The translations under genes and the position numbers were made by a program. Shown piece after piece: positions 52,832-61,390 of a stretch of 64,000 bases of DNA. Origin of the DNA: Microbispora hainanensis (GTDB lineage: Bacteria > Actinomycetota > Actinomycetes > Streptosporangiales > Streptosporangiaceae). Numbering within the stretch: position 1 is the stretch's first letter; the number at the start of each line of letters is the position of its first letter. The stretch covers positions 8,246,001 through 8,310,000 of the forward strand of contig NZ_CP108086.1 in assembly GCF_036186745.1 (NCBI RefSeq). Direction: 5' to 3'. The notes below the pieces were generated by a model. That model was not told the origin of the DNA, ran no database searches, and saw nothing but the letters and a program-made list of their open reading frames with translations.

Positions 52832-53425
52832 CTATTTCGGCTTGGGGTAGGTGACCCGGCAGTCGTCGTCGTCCGGGCCGAGGACGTTGGCGAGGACGGG
52901 GTTGCCGTTCTCGCCGAACCTCGCCTGGACGAACACGACGGGGTTGGACTCCCCCCGCTCTGCCAGATACTCCAGGCCGCGTTTGCACAGCGTGATCGCG
53001 GTCTTGGAGTTGCCGGCGTTCTCCGGGAGGTTCGTGTAGATGCGCAGGTAGCCGCCCTCGGTGCGGATGTCCTTGACGCGCTTGGCGGTCTTGTCGCTCC
53101 ACCTGCTGCGGAAGTAGGCCTCCGCCTTGGTGTCGGTGTATTTCGACCGTCCGGACGCCTTCTGTTCCGCCGCCTTCTTGTCCCGCTTGGTGGCCGGCTT
53201 CTTGTCGGTTTCGACGCTGGCGACGGTCAGCTCGCCGGCCGGGGACGCGTGCGGCGCCGGCGCGGCGACCACGTGCCGCGGCTCCGCGCCGGAACGCGAC
53301 AGCGGCCAGGCGATGGCCACGGCCCCGACGGCGAAGGCGGCCACCCCAAGAGACACCTCGACAACGTGCGAACGGGCCCGCCTCTTGCGGCGGCGCCCCC
53401 TGGAACGTGCCAGCCCGCTAGCCAC
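52832..53425 (-). CDS. Membrane-anchored protein of unknown function
   Basis: This 197-residue protein has a basic N-terminus (RSRGRRRKRRARS), one helix (VSLGVAAFAVGAVAIAWPL, about 23-41), then an outer Lys-rich linker (DKKPATKRDKKAAEQK) and a compact domain with two cysteines (CKRGLEYLAERG ... DCRVTYPKPK). I do not recognise the family. It lies downstream of hemQ with 168 bp between. Confidence 0.65.
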   Translation of the reverse strand: MASGLARSRGRRRKRRARSHVVEVSLGVAAFAVGAVAIAWPLSRSGAEPRHVVAAPAPHASPAGELTVASVETDKKPATKRDKKAAEQKASGRSKYTDTKAEAYFRSRWSDKTAKRVKDIRTEGGYLRIYTNLPENAGNSKTAITLCKRGLEYLAERGESNPVVFVQARFGENGNPVLANVLGPDDDDCRVTYPKPK

Positions 53426-53593
53426 TCTGCCTCACCTAGACGTCGATTCTTCGTCACAGTATGGCAAAGACTTCGGGCCGCCAAGACCGTTTCCGACGCT
53501 TCGCGCGAGATCAACCTAAATGTCCCTTGCGTCGCTCCAGCACGCCAGGGCCCACCCGCCCGGGGCACCGGGCGGGTGGCTGTAAGGGCATGG

Positions 53594-54295
53594 CTAGGGC
53601 AGCGCGGCGACGAGCTCGCTGACCGGCTTGCGGGTGCCGGTGTAGAAGGGGATCTCGACCCTGGTGTGCCGCCGCGCCTCGGCTCCGCGCAGGTGGCGCA
53701 TCAGGTCGACGATGCGGTGCAGCTCGTCGGCCTCGAACGCCAGCATCCACTCGTAGTCGTTGAGCGCGAAGCAGGCGACCGTGTTGGACCGCACGTCGGG
53801 ATACTCGCGCGCCATCTTGCCGTGCTCGGCCAGCATCCTGCGCCGCTCGGAGTCCTCCAGCAGGTACCACTCCAGGGACCGTACGAAGGGGTAGACGCAG
53901 ACGAAGCCCTTGGGCTCCTCATCCGCGAGGAAGGCCGGGATGTGGGACTTGTTGAACTCGGCCGGGCGGTGCAGGGCCATGGCCGACCACACCGGCTCGC
54001 TCGCGCGCCCGAGGGCGGTGCGGCGGAAGCGGGTGTAGGTCTCCTGCAGGTCTTCGGGCGTGGGGGCGTGCCACCAGAACATGAAGTCGGCGTCGGCGCG
54101 GAACCCGGCCACGTCGTAGCAGCCTCGGGTCGTCACGTCCTTGCCCGCCGCCTGCGCGAGCAGCTCCTCGACCTCGTCGGCCACGCCCTCACGGGCGGCG
54201 GGAAGCTGGTCGCGCAGCCGGAAGACCGACCACATCGTGTAGCGAATGACCAGATTGAGATCGCGTGCCTTGGGCCGCGGGGCAGGCTCCGTCAT
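53594..54295 (-). CDS. hemQ: Coproheme decarboxylase HemQ
   Basis: This 233-residue protein of the chlorite-dismutase fold performs the last step of the coproporphyrin-dependent heme pathway of Gram-positive bacteria. Marks are FWWHAPTPEDLQETYTRFRRTALG, RPAEFNKSHIPAFL, YPFVRSLEWYLL (the reactive Tyr region), and AEHGKMAREYPDVR with the proximal His. HemG/HemY lies upstream on the same strand. Confidence 0.93.
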   Translation of the reverse strand: MTEPAPRPKARDLNLVIRYTMWSVFRLRDQLPAAREGVADEVEELLAQAAGKDVTTRGCYDVAGFRADADFMFWWHAPTPEDLQETYTRFRRTALGRASEPVWSAMALHRPAEFNKSHIPAFLADEEPKGFVCVYPFVRSLEWYLLEDSERRRMLAEHGKMAREYPDVRSNTVACFALNDYEWMLAFEADELHRIVDLMRHLRGAEARRHTRVEIPFYTGTRKPVSELVAALP

Positions 54296-54395
54296 GCCTC
54301 CATTCTGCCGGTAGGGGGCGGCGGTCCGGCCTCGGGGTGCCGCCGATCAACCGCGCCGGCACCGCCCGGAGGCATCGGCGGCGGGCCTCCCCGCC

Positions 54396-54495
54396 GCCTC
54401 TCGGACGTCCCCGCCGCCTCTCGGACGTCCCCGCCGCCTCTCGGACGTCCCCGCCGCCTCTCGGACGTCCCCGCCGCCTCTCGGACGTCCCCGCC
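54396..54495. repeat. Five exact tandem copies of a 20-bp repeat
   Basis: GCCTCTCGGACGTCCCCGCC starts at 54396, 54416, 54436, 54456 and 54476 without a change. A decayed sixth unit (GGTCCCCTCAGACGTCCTCG) follows. Each unit carries the palindrome GGACGTCC. The array lies between the hemG/Y stop and the hemQ start, within their shared transcript. Confidence 0.95.
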
Positions 54496-54547
54496 GGTCC
54501 CCTCAGACGTCCTCGCCGCTCGCCCGCCGGACGATCACCGCCTCCCG

Positions 54548-55978
54548 TCAGGCGTCCGCGGCCGTCGTCCCCTGTGCCTGCCGCAGGTGCTCGAGCACGA
54601 GCTTGGCGGCGGTGCGCGCGGTCGCGATACAGGCCGGGATGCCGACGCCCTCGTACGCGGCGCCGCAGACGGCGAGGCCGGGCTGCCCGGCGATCGCGGC
54701 GCGCACGCGGGCGACCCGGTCGAGGTGGCCCACGTCGTACTGCGGGAGCCCGCCGCCCCAGCGGGTGACCCGGGTGTCGAGCGGCAGCCCCCGCACGCCC
54801 ATGACCTCGGCCATCTCGTTCATCGCCAGTGCCGTCAGCTCGGCGTCGTCACGCTGGAGCACGAGCTCCTCGCCCAGGCGGCCGATCGAGCACCGCACGA
54901 TCAGGACGTTGCGGTCGGCCTCGGCGAGGTGGGGCCACTTGACGCTGCTGAACGTCGCCGCCTTGACCGGCCTGCCCTCGACCGGCGGCACGAGGTAGCC
55001 GCTGCCCTCCGGCGGCTCGGGGAACGCCGTCCGGGGATAGGCGAGGGTCACGATCGCCATGCTGGCGTACTCGATCGCGGCCAGTTCCGCCGCCGCCTTC
55101 GGCACCTCACGGCGCAGCAGGCGGGAGGCGGGCCGCGCCGGCACCGCGAGGACGACGGCATCGGCGTCGATCGTCTCCTCGTCCCTGGTGGGACCGGTCA
55201 CCAGCCGCCAGCCGTCCGGCGTCCTGATCAGGTCGCGGACGGTGACGCCGGTGCGGATCTGCGCGCCCGACTCCTTGGCCACCGCGGCGGGCAGCGCGCC
55301 CATGCCGTTCCTGAGCGTGGTGAAGACCGGCCCGGCGTTCGCGGGGGCCTCGGCCGTGATGCTCCGGGCCGCCTGCAGCAGCGACCGCTCGGTGCGGGCG
55401 ACGGCGGCGATCCGCGGCATGGTCGCGTCCAGCGACAACATGTCGGCCCGGCCCGCGTAGACGCCGCCGAGCAGCGGCTCGACCAGCCGGTCGACGACCT
55501 CGCTCCCCATCCGGGCCCGGATGTACGCCGCGACGGAGACGTCCCCGGTCACGAGCGTGGGTGGCAGGAACTGGTCGAGGGGCACCCGGGCGAGCCCGGC
55601 CGGCGACAGGACGCCCGAGCGCGCGAGCGCGACCACGTCGGAGGGCACGCCCATCACCTGCTCCCGGGGCAGCGGGCGCAGCGCACCGCGCGACAGGACG
55701 GCGGCCCGGGTCGTGCCGGGGTCCACCAGGTCGTCGCCGAGGCCGGCCAGCCGGGCCAGCTCCTTGCCCTCGGGCCGCCGCGCCAGCATCGACTCGGCGC
55801 CCGCGTCGACCTCGATCCCCGCCACCTGCGACGCGTACAGCTTGCCGCCGATCCTCGGCGCCGCCTCCAGCACTGTCACCCGCAGGCCGGCGTCGGCCCG
55901 GTTGAGGTGCAGCGCCGCGGCCAGACCCGCGATGCCCCCGCCGACGACGACCACATGACGACCCGCAATCTCGTCCAT
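54548..55978 (-). CDS. hemG: Protoporphyrinogen/coproporphyrinogen III oxidase
   Basis: This 476-residue flavoprotein has VVVVGGGIAGLAAALHLNRADAG at the N-terminus and GAESMLARRPEG near residue 60. The RLVEPLLGGVYAGRADMLSLDATMP block is diagnostic. The closing AGQPGLAVCGAAYEGVGIPACIATAR binds FAD. With HemQ it makes heme by the coproporphyrin route, so the true substrate is likely coproporphyrinogen III. It is sometimes named hemY. Confidence 0.93.
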   Translation of the reverse strand: MDEIAGRHVVVVGGGIAGLAAALHLNRADAGLRVTVLEAAPRIGGKLYASQVAGIEVDAGAESMLARRPEGKELARLAGLGDDLVDPGTTRAAVLSRGALRPLPREQVMGVPSDVVALARSGVLSPAGLARVPLDQFLPPTLVTGDVSVAAYIRARMGSEVVDRLVEPLLGGVYAGRADMLSLDATMPRIAAVARTERSLLQAARSITAEAPANAGPVFTTLRNGMGALPAAVAKESGAQIRTGVTVRDLIRTPDGWRLVTGPTRDEETIDADAVVLAVPARPASRLLRREVPKAAAELAAIEYASMAIVTLAYPRTAFPEPPEGSGYLVPPVEGRPVKAATFSSVKWPHLAEADRNVLIVRCSIGRLGEELVLQRDDAELTALAMNEMAEVMGVRGLPLDTRVTRWGGGLPQYDVGHLDRVARVRAAIAGQPGLAVCGAAYEGVGIPACIATARTAAKLVLEHLRQAQGTTAADA

Positions 55979-56094
55979 GGGGAAAAGCTACCGGCCCGTA
56001 CGGCCGGGTCCCGCACCGGCGCGGGGCGTGTCCGCCGGGAAACGGGCGCCCGGCCACCTCGGCGGGAGCATGTATGGCCACACCTCGGACGCCA

Positions 56095-56215
56095 ACCGAC
56101 AAATCAGACAGGAACGCAAGATTCTCAGAAACTTTTCACCTGACGGGCAAAAAGTAACGGTTCCCTGTAATAAAGTTGTTGTAGTAAGAGCAGAAGTCCA
56201 GTCACTTCTGGACAG
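56095..56215 (+). promoter_or_regulatory. AT-rich promoter region before the ROK gene
   Basis: This stretch is far lower in GC than its surroundings and includes TAAAGTTGTTGTAGTAAGAG, a candidate operator near a start site. ROK regulators often bind such AT-rich boxes. The exact boxes are not resolved. Confidence 0.5.
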
Positions 56216-56249
56216 GCATCCCGAGTCCCCGACCGAAGAGCGGAAGCGA

Positions 56250-57428
56250 ATGACGGCTCGCCCCGAGAACCCGCACCAGTCGCGGATCCTGCGCCTCCTG
56301 CGTCAGGACGGCGCGCGTTCACGCGCCGAACTCGGCGAGGTGGCCCGCCTGTCACCGTCGAAGCTCGCACTCGAGCTCGACCGGCTCGCCAAGCTGAACC
56401 TCATCGAGTCGGGCGGGCTCGCCGCCTCGCGAGGCGGCCGCCGGTCGGGCATCGTACGGGTCGCCTCACACCTGCGGTTCGTCGGGATCGACATCGGCGC
56501 CACATCCATCGACGTCGGGGTGACCAACGGCGAGCTGGAGGTGCTCGGCCACCTGTCGAAACCGGCCGACGTGCGCGACGGCCCCGAGGCCGTGCTGGAG
56601 CAGGCCCTTGAACTGGTCGGCAAGCTGCGGACCGGCGAGACGACCGAGATCCACGGCGTCGGGATCGGGGTCCCCGGCCCGGTGAGCTTCCTCGACAGGA
56701 CGCCGGTCTCGCCCCCGATCATGCCGGGCTGGGACCGCTTCCCCGTACGGGAGACGCTGAGCCGCGAGTTCGGCTGCCCGGTGCTCGTGGACAACGACGT
56801 GAACATCATGGCACTGGGCGAGCTGCACGCGGGCCTGGCCAGGGCCGTCGGCGACTTCCTGCTCGTGAAGATCGGCACCGGCATCGGCTGCGGCATCGTG
56901 GTGGACGGCGAGATCTACCGCGGGGTGACCGGCAGCGCCGGTGACATCGGCCACATCCGGGTGTCCGACGACGGCCCGGTGTGCACCTGCGGCAACACCG
57001 GCTGCCTGGAGGCCTACTTCGGCGGCGCGGCGCTGGCCCGCGACGCCCGGGCCGCCGCGGAGTCGGGCGACTCCCTCTTCCTGGCCGAACGGCTCGCGCA
57101 GGAAGGCGTGCTGACGGCGGAGGACGTCGCCGCCGCGGTGGCCTCGGGAGACGCCGCCGCCGTACGGATGATCCGTGAGGGCGGGCGGCACGTGGGCATG
57201 GTGCTGGCGTCGCTCGTGAGCTTCTTCAACCCCGGCCTGGTGATCATCGGGGGTGGGGTGGCCGGTCTGGGCCACGCGTTGCTCGCGGAGATCCGCAGCG
57301 TCGTCTACCAGCGCTCGCTGCCGCTGGCGACCGGCAACCTGCCCATCGTGCTGTCCGAGCTCGGCGACACGGCCGGGATCATCGGGGCGACCCGGCTGAT
57401 CAGCGACCACGTCTTCTCTGCCGAGTAG
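56250..57428 (+). CDS. ROK-family transcriptional regulator
   Basis: This protein has 392 residues. An N-terminal winged helix (SRILRLLRQDGARSRAELGEVARLSPSKLALELDRL) is followed by the ROK sugar-kinase-like fold (FVGIDIGATSIDVGV, GIGVPGPV, DNDVNIMALGE, GTGIGCGIVVDGE). Zinc ligands are in CTCGNTGCLE. ROK regulators sense sugars or sugar phosphates. It converges on the Ebo operon, so a control role there is possible but not shown. The ATG at 56250 follows GGAAGC. Confidence 0.9.
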   Translation: MTARPENPHQSRILRLLRQDGARSRAELGEVARLSPSKLALELDRLAKLNLIESGGLAASRGGRRSGIVRVASHLRFVGIDIGATSIDVGVTNGELEVLGHLSKPADVRDGPEAVLEQALELVGKLRTGETTEIHGVGIGVPGPVSFLDRTPVSPPIMPGWDRFPVRETLSREFGCPVLVDNDVNIMALGELHAGLARAVGDFLLVKIGTGIGCGIVVDGEIYRGVTGSAGDIGHIRVSDDGPVCTCGNTGCLEAYFGGAALARDARAAAESGDSLFLAERLAQEGVLTAEDVAAAVASGDAAAVRMIREGGRHVGMVLASLVSFFNPGLVIIGGGVAGLGHALLAEIRSVVYQRSLPLATGNLPIVLSELGDTAGIIGATRLISDHVFSAE

Positions 57429-57515
57429 GCACGCCCCGAGTCGGCACGCGTGAGATGGGCACGCGCCATGGGTGCACGTGCGAGTTGAGCACGCCGAGTT
57501 GAGCACGCGCCGCCG
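57425..57515. repeat. Degenerate 15-bp repeats around GCACGC
   Basis: Six imperfect units of about 15 bp, each with GCACGC or GCACGT (for example GAGTTGAGCACGCC twice), run from the end of the ROK gene. They have no coding sense. Confidence 0.6.
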
Positions 57516-57550
57516 GAGCGCGCGCCCCGCGTGAGCCGGTCAGAACGCGG

Positions 57551-57588
57551 GACGGCCGCCGCCCCACTCAGAGGGGACGGCGGCCGTC
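57551..57588. terminator. Hairpin between convergent ROK and EboF-type genes
   Basis: GACGGCCGCCGCCCC (57551-57565) pairs with 57573-57588 with one bulged base, around a 7-base loop. It lies 10 bp after the EboF-type stop on the minus strand and could serve both convergent genes. Confidence 0.7.
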
Positions 57589-57598
57589 TTCCGCCGGC

Positions 57599-58924
57599 TC
57601 AGCCCTTCAGCAGCTGCGTGATCAGGCCCTTGACCTCGGTCGCGGCGTAGGCGTCCTTGTCGAAGGGGCCGAGCAGCACCGGTCCGTCCGCCGCCGCGTC
57701 GGGCAGGCGGCCGTGGCTGCCGCGCACCGGCTCGGGGTCGAGCGGGACTACCGACATCTTGTAGCGCATGCCCATCTTCTTGCGGGCCAGCGCCGCGCCC
57801 GCGCGCAGCTTCACGAACGGGTCGTCGGGGTCCATGAACAGCTCCGCCGGGTCGTACCCGGGCTTGCGGTGGATCTCCACGAGCTTCGCGAAGTCGGGCG
57901 CCCGGTCGTCGGACAGCCAGTAGTAGTACGTGAACCACGCGTCCGGCTCCGCCACGGCGACCAGGTCGCCGGCCCGCTCGTGGTCGAGGCCGTACGCCGC
58001 CTTGCCCTCCTGGCCCAGCACCTCGTCCACGCCCGGCAGCTCGGCCACGACGTCCCGTGCGCGGGGCAGGTCGGCGGGGTCGTTCACGTAGACGTGGGCG
58101 ACCTGGTGGTCGGCGACCGCGAAGGCACGGGAGGCCCAGGGATCGAGATACTCCATGCCGTCCTGGGTGTAGACCTCCAGCAGCCCGGCCCGGCGCAGCG
58201 CCCGGTTGACGTCGACCGGGCGGGACGCGTTGGTGATGCCGTACTCCGACAGCACGATCACGGTGGCGTCCTCCCGCAACAGCGGCGCGAGCGCGGCGTC
58301 CACCTCCCGTGCCGCCGCGACCGCCTGGGGCGCGTCGGGCCCGAAGCGCTGCAGGTCGTAGTCGAGGTGCGGGATGTAGACCATGAGCAGGTCGGGCCGT
58401 TCCTTCGCGAGGATCCGGCGGGCGGCCGCGATGATCCACTTGGACGAGGTGATGCTCGCCGTCGGACCCCAGTAGGTGAACAGCGGGAACTCGCCCAGCT
58501 CGGCGACCAGGTCGTCGTGCAGCGACGGCGGCCTGGTGTAGCAGTCGGGCTCCTTGCGCCCGTCGGCGTAGTAGATCGGGCGCGGGGTGACGATGAAGTC
58601 GCTGGAGCCGCCCATGGCGTACCACCAGCAGACGTTGGCCGTGCGGATCCCGGGCACCGCGTCCCAGAGCTGCTCGCCCTGGATCAGCCGGTTGTGCTGC
58701 CGCCACAGGAAGACCTCGCCGAGGTCCCGGAAGTACCAGCCGTTGCCGACGATGCCGTGGTCGCGCGGCATCGATCCGGTCAGCAGGGTCGCCTGCACCG
58801 AGCAGGTCACGGCGGGCAGCACGGGCCGCAGCGACGCGGCGGCGCCGACCTTGGCCACGTTCGGCATGTGCGCCAGCAGGCGCGGGGTCAGGCCGACGAC
58901 GTTCACGACGACGACGGGTGCCAT
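57599..58924 (-). CDS. Nucleotide pyrophosphatase/alkaline-phosphatase-like protein (EboF-type)
   Basis: This 441-residue phosphodiesterase-fold protein is the last gene of the Ebo operon. The nucleophile block is LPAVTCSVQATLLTGSMPRDHGIVGNGWY (Thr). Later blocks are MVYIPHLDYDLQRFGP and VIVLSEYGITNASRPV. Against the canonical family, the first metal Asp (viDG) is replaced (VVNVVGLTP), and SDHGM is SEYGI, so the metal site is altered or the substrate differs. The ATG shares one base with the EboE stop. The EboF name is by place and fold. Confidence 0.82.
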   Translation of the reverse strand: MAPVVVVNVVGLTPRLLAHMPNVAKVGAAASLRPVLPAVTCSVQATLLTGSMPRDHGIVGNGWYFRDLGEVFLWRQHNRLIQGEQLWDAVPGIRTANVCWWYAMGGSSDFIVTPRPIYYADGRKEPDCYTRPPSLHDDLVAELGEFPLFTYWGPTASITSSKWIIAAARRILAKERPDLLMVYIPHLDYDLQRFGPDAPQAVAAAREVDAALAPLLREDATVIVLSEYGITNASRPVDVNRALRRAGLLEVYTQDGMEYLDPWASRAFAVADHQVAHVYVNDPADLPRARDVVAELPGVDEVLGQEGKAAYGLDHERAGDLVAVAEPDAWFTYYYWLSDDRAPDFAKLVEIHRKPGYDPAELFMDPDDPFVKLRAGAALARKKMGMRYKMSVVPLDPEPVRGSHGRLPDAAADGPVLLGPFDKDAYAATEVKGLITQLLKG

Positions 58925-60036
58925 CAGATCTCCTTGAGTCCGAGTGCGGCGAGCCGCCGCCGGGTCCAGTCCAGCTCGGCCGCGATGCCCTCGGCGACAT
59001 CCACCGGGCCGGGCAGCACGCTCCAGGTGTAGGTCTCGACCTCCAGGTGCCGGGTGAGGGGGGCGTCGGCGGAGGCCAGGAGGCGCTTCAGCAGGTCCTC
59101 CAGATAGGGAGTGGTCGTGGTGAGCGGGGGCGGCGGCGCGGCGTGCAGCGGCATGTGGAAGTGCGTGCGCCACGGCAGGTCCGCCGGGAGCCCGCCGGCC
59201 AGCGCCTCCGGCAGGTCGTCGGTGTATCCGGCCGCGCAGCGCGTCTGGTGGAGATATCGCTCCTCCTCGTACGCCGCCAGCGCCGGCTGGCCGCCCGGCG
59301 GCGTCTCGACGGCGGAGGAGACCTGGAGCTTCACGATCGGCAGCCCCAGGCCGGCCGCGTCGGCGGCGTCCTCGAAGCCGACGGCGAGGTGGCAGGCGTC
59401 GAGGCAGACGCCGAGGTGCGCGGGGTCGGTGCCGGCCAGCAGCTCGACCGCCTGGGGGGTGGTCTCCACGATGCAGCCCGGCTCGGGCTCGAACCCGACG
59501 CGGATCGTCTTGCCGGTGCGCTCCGCCAGCGCCCGCAGGCCGCTGGTGAGCGCGTCGAGGTTGGCGGCGACGGCCCCGGCCTTGTCGGACGTCCAGCCGG
59601 TGCGCCAGGCGAGGGGCAGCGTCGAGATCGAGCCCTCGGTCACGTCGTCCGGCAGCAGCGCGGTGAGGATCTCGGCCAGGTCGAGGGTGTAGGCGAGCCG
59701 CTCCGGCTCCGCCCAGTCGGGCCGGTAAACCCGGAGTTTCACGACCTGGTCGTGGAAGCCCTGGTAGGGGAAGCCGTTGAGGGTGACGACCTCCAGCCCC
59801 AGCTCGTCCAGCCGGGCACGCAGCCGCGCCAGCTCGCCGGGGTCGGCGCGCAGCGCCCGCGCCGCGCCGGACGACAGCCACAGCCCGAGGCCGAGCACGG
59901 GCGCGCCGGTCAGCGCCCGCACCCGGGCGGCGACGCCGGAGAGCTGGTCGTGGATCCCGGCGAGGTCCTCGGCGGGGTGGACGTTGGTGCAGTAGGCCAG
60001 ATGGACGACGGATCCCGAGGGATGGAGCAGGCGCAT
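58924..60036 (-). CDS. eboE: EboE-type TIM-barrel protein (metabolite traffic)
   Basis: This 370-residue xylose-isomerase-like TIM barrel has LAYCTNVHPAEDLAG at the N-terminus, VTLNGFPYQGFHD, VGFEPEPGCIVETTPQA and HLGVCLDACHLAVGF, with metal-type Glu, Asp and His. In cyanobacteria EboE is part of the cluster needed to move scytonemin precursor to the periplasm. The short 2-bp gap to EboB shows tight coupling. The real reaction is unknown. Confidence 0.85.
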   Translation of the reverse strand: MRLLHPSGSVVHLAYCTNVHPAEDLAGIHDQLSGVAARVRALTGAPVLGLGLWLSSGAARALRADPGELARLRARLDELGLEVVTLNGFPYQGFHDQVVKLRVYRPDWAEPERLAYTLDLAEILTALLPDDVTEGSISTLPLAWRTGWTSDKAGAVAANLDALTSGLRALAERTGKTIRVGFEPEPGCIVETTPQAVELLAGTDPAHLGVCLDACHLAVGFEDAADAAGLGLPIVKLQVSSAVETPPGGQPALAAYEEERYLHQTRCAAGYTDDLPEALAGGLPADLPWRTHFHMPLHAAPPPPLTTTTPYLEDLLKRLLASADAPLTRHLEVETYTWSVLPGPVDVAEGIAAELDWTRRRLAALGLKEI

Positions 60037-60038
60037 GG

Positions 60039-60881
60039 TCAGCGCGTCCCTCGGAGGATCGTGTTGCCCTCGTAGTCGCCGCCCGACTCGACGTCGTCCA
60101 GCGACAGGCGCCCGCTCTGGCCGTAGAACGCCACCGGGTTGCGCCACAGCACCTGGTCGACGTCGTCGTCGGTGAATCCGGCGGCCAGCATGGCCTCGCC
60201 GACCTCGCGGGTCTTGAGCACGTCGCTGCGGCCCCAGTCGGCGGCGGAGTTCACGATCATCCGCTCGGTGCCGTACTCCTTGAGGATCGCCACCATCCGC
60301 TCGGGGTCCATCTTCGTGTCCGGGTAGATCGAGAAGCCCATCCAGCAGCCGGCCTCGTGGACCATGCCGACGGTCAGCTCGTTGAGGTGGTCGACCAGCA
60401 CCGTGCCGGGGTCCAGACCCTTGACCACGTCGAGCGTGCGCCGGGTGCCCGCCGCCTTGTCGCGGTGCGGCGTGTGCACGAGCACCGGCAGGCCGTGCTC
60501 CTCGGCGAGCGCGAGCTGGGCCTCGAAGACGCGGTCCTCCTCCGGCGTCATCGAGTCGTAGCCCACCTCGCCGACCGCGACCACCGAGTCCTTCAGCAGA
60601 TAGCGGGGCAGCTCGTCGAGCACGCCCGCGCAGCGCGGGTCGTTGGCCTCCTTGGGGTTGAGCGCGAGCGTGCAGTGGTGGCGGATGCCGTACTGCGCGG
60701 CGCGGTAGGGCTCCCAGCCGAGCAGGGCGTCGAAGTAGTCGATGAAGCTGCCGACGTTCGTGCGCGGCTGGCCGAGCCAGAAGGCGGGCTCCACGACGGC
60801 CCGCACTCCGGCGGCGTACATGCGCTCGTAGTCGTCGGTCGTGCGGGACGTCATGTGGACGTGGGGGTCGAAGATCCTCAT
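60039..60881 (-). CDS. eboB: TatD-like metal-dependent hydrolase (EboB-type)
   Basis: This 280-residue protein of the amidohydrolase fold starts MRIFDPHVHMTSRT (HxH metal motif). It has VAVGEVGYD (Glu), PVLVHTPHRDK (His), VLVDHLNELT (His) and IVNSAADWGRSD (Asp). Length and motifs fit the TatD-like EboB group. The substrate is unknown. It lies 5 bp after EboA. Confidence 0.88.
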   Translation of the reverse strand: MRIFDPHVHMTSRTTDDYERMYAAGVRAVVEPAFWLGQPRTNVGSFIDYFDALLGWEPYRAAQYGIRHHCTLALNPKEANDPRCAGVLDELPRYLLKDSVVAVGEVGYDSMTPEEDRVFEAQLALAEEHGLPVLVHTPHRDKAAGTRRTLDVVKGLDPGTVLVDHLNELTVGMVHEAGCWMGFSIYPDTKMDPERMVAILKEYGTERMIVNSAADWGRSDVLKTREVGEAMLAAGFTDDDVDQVLWRNPVAFYGQSGRLSLDDVESGGDYEGNTILRGTR

Positions 60882-60886
60882 CGGAG

Positions 60887-61390
60887 TCAGAGCCTCTCGA
60901 GAACGTCGGGGGGAACGGGACGCCCGGCCGCGCGGCGCTCGGCGGCGAAGTCCGCGAGCATGCGCCGCAGCTCCTCGTCGAACCGCCGGTCGAGGCCCTC
61001 GACCGACGTGAGCGGGACGGACATGAAGACGCACTTGAGCACGCCCTGCCGGAAGGCGTGGTCGTCCAGCCAGGCCGAGCCGTACGGGCCGAGCGCGGCG
61101 GCGACCAGCCGGGTGTCGTTGGTCCGCAGGGCGTCATGGACGAGCGGGAGAGCGGCCGGACCGAGGTCGAGCTGCGGAAGCGACTCCAGGATCTCCAGCC
61201 GCTCCCCCGCGTCGCCCTGCCAGTAGAGCTTCATGACGGCCGCCGCCGGGTCGGGCAGGGCCTTCCCCAGCGCCGTCAGCAGCTCGGTGCGGGCTCCGGG
61301 GCCGCCCTCCCGCGCCGCCCGTGGGAACAGCGCGTAGACGGTCTCCGGATCACGCTCGACGTCGGCTACGGCCCGCGCCAGCCAGCTCAT
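60887..61390 (-). CDS. eboA: EboA-domain protein
   Basis: This 167-residue helical protein has the EboA tail HAFRQGVLKCVFMSVPLTSVEGLDRR followed by ELRRMLADFAAERRAAGRPVPPDVL. An ATG at 61390 is used. Its first 40 bp overlap the end of the upstream TIM-barrel gene in another frame, so translation is coupled. There are no known catalytic residues; it may be a scaffold. Confidence 0.88.
   Translation of the reverse strand: MSWLARAVADVERDPETVYALFPRAAREGGPGARTELLTALGKALPDPAAAVMKLYWQGDAGERLEILESLPQLDLGPAALPLVHDALRTNDTRLVAAALGPYGSAWLDDHAFRQGVLKCVFMSVPLTSVEGLDRRFDEELRRMLADFAAERRAAGRPVPPDVLERL

Noticed and set aside
54396..54495. CRISPR array
   Set aside because: Units are 20 bp and directly joined with no spacers; no cas genes are seen.
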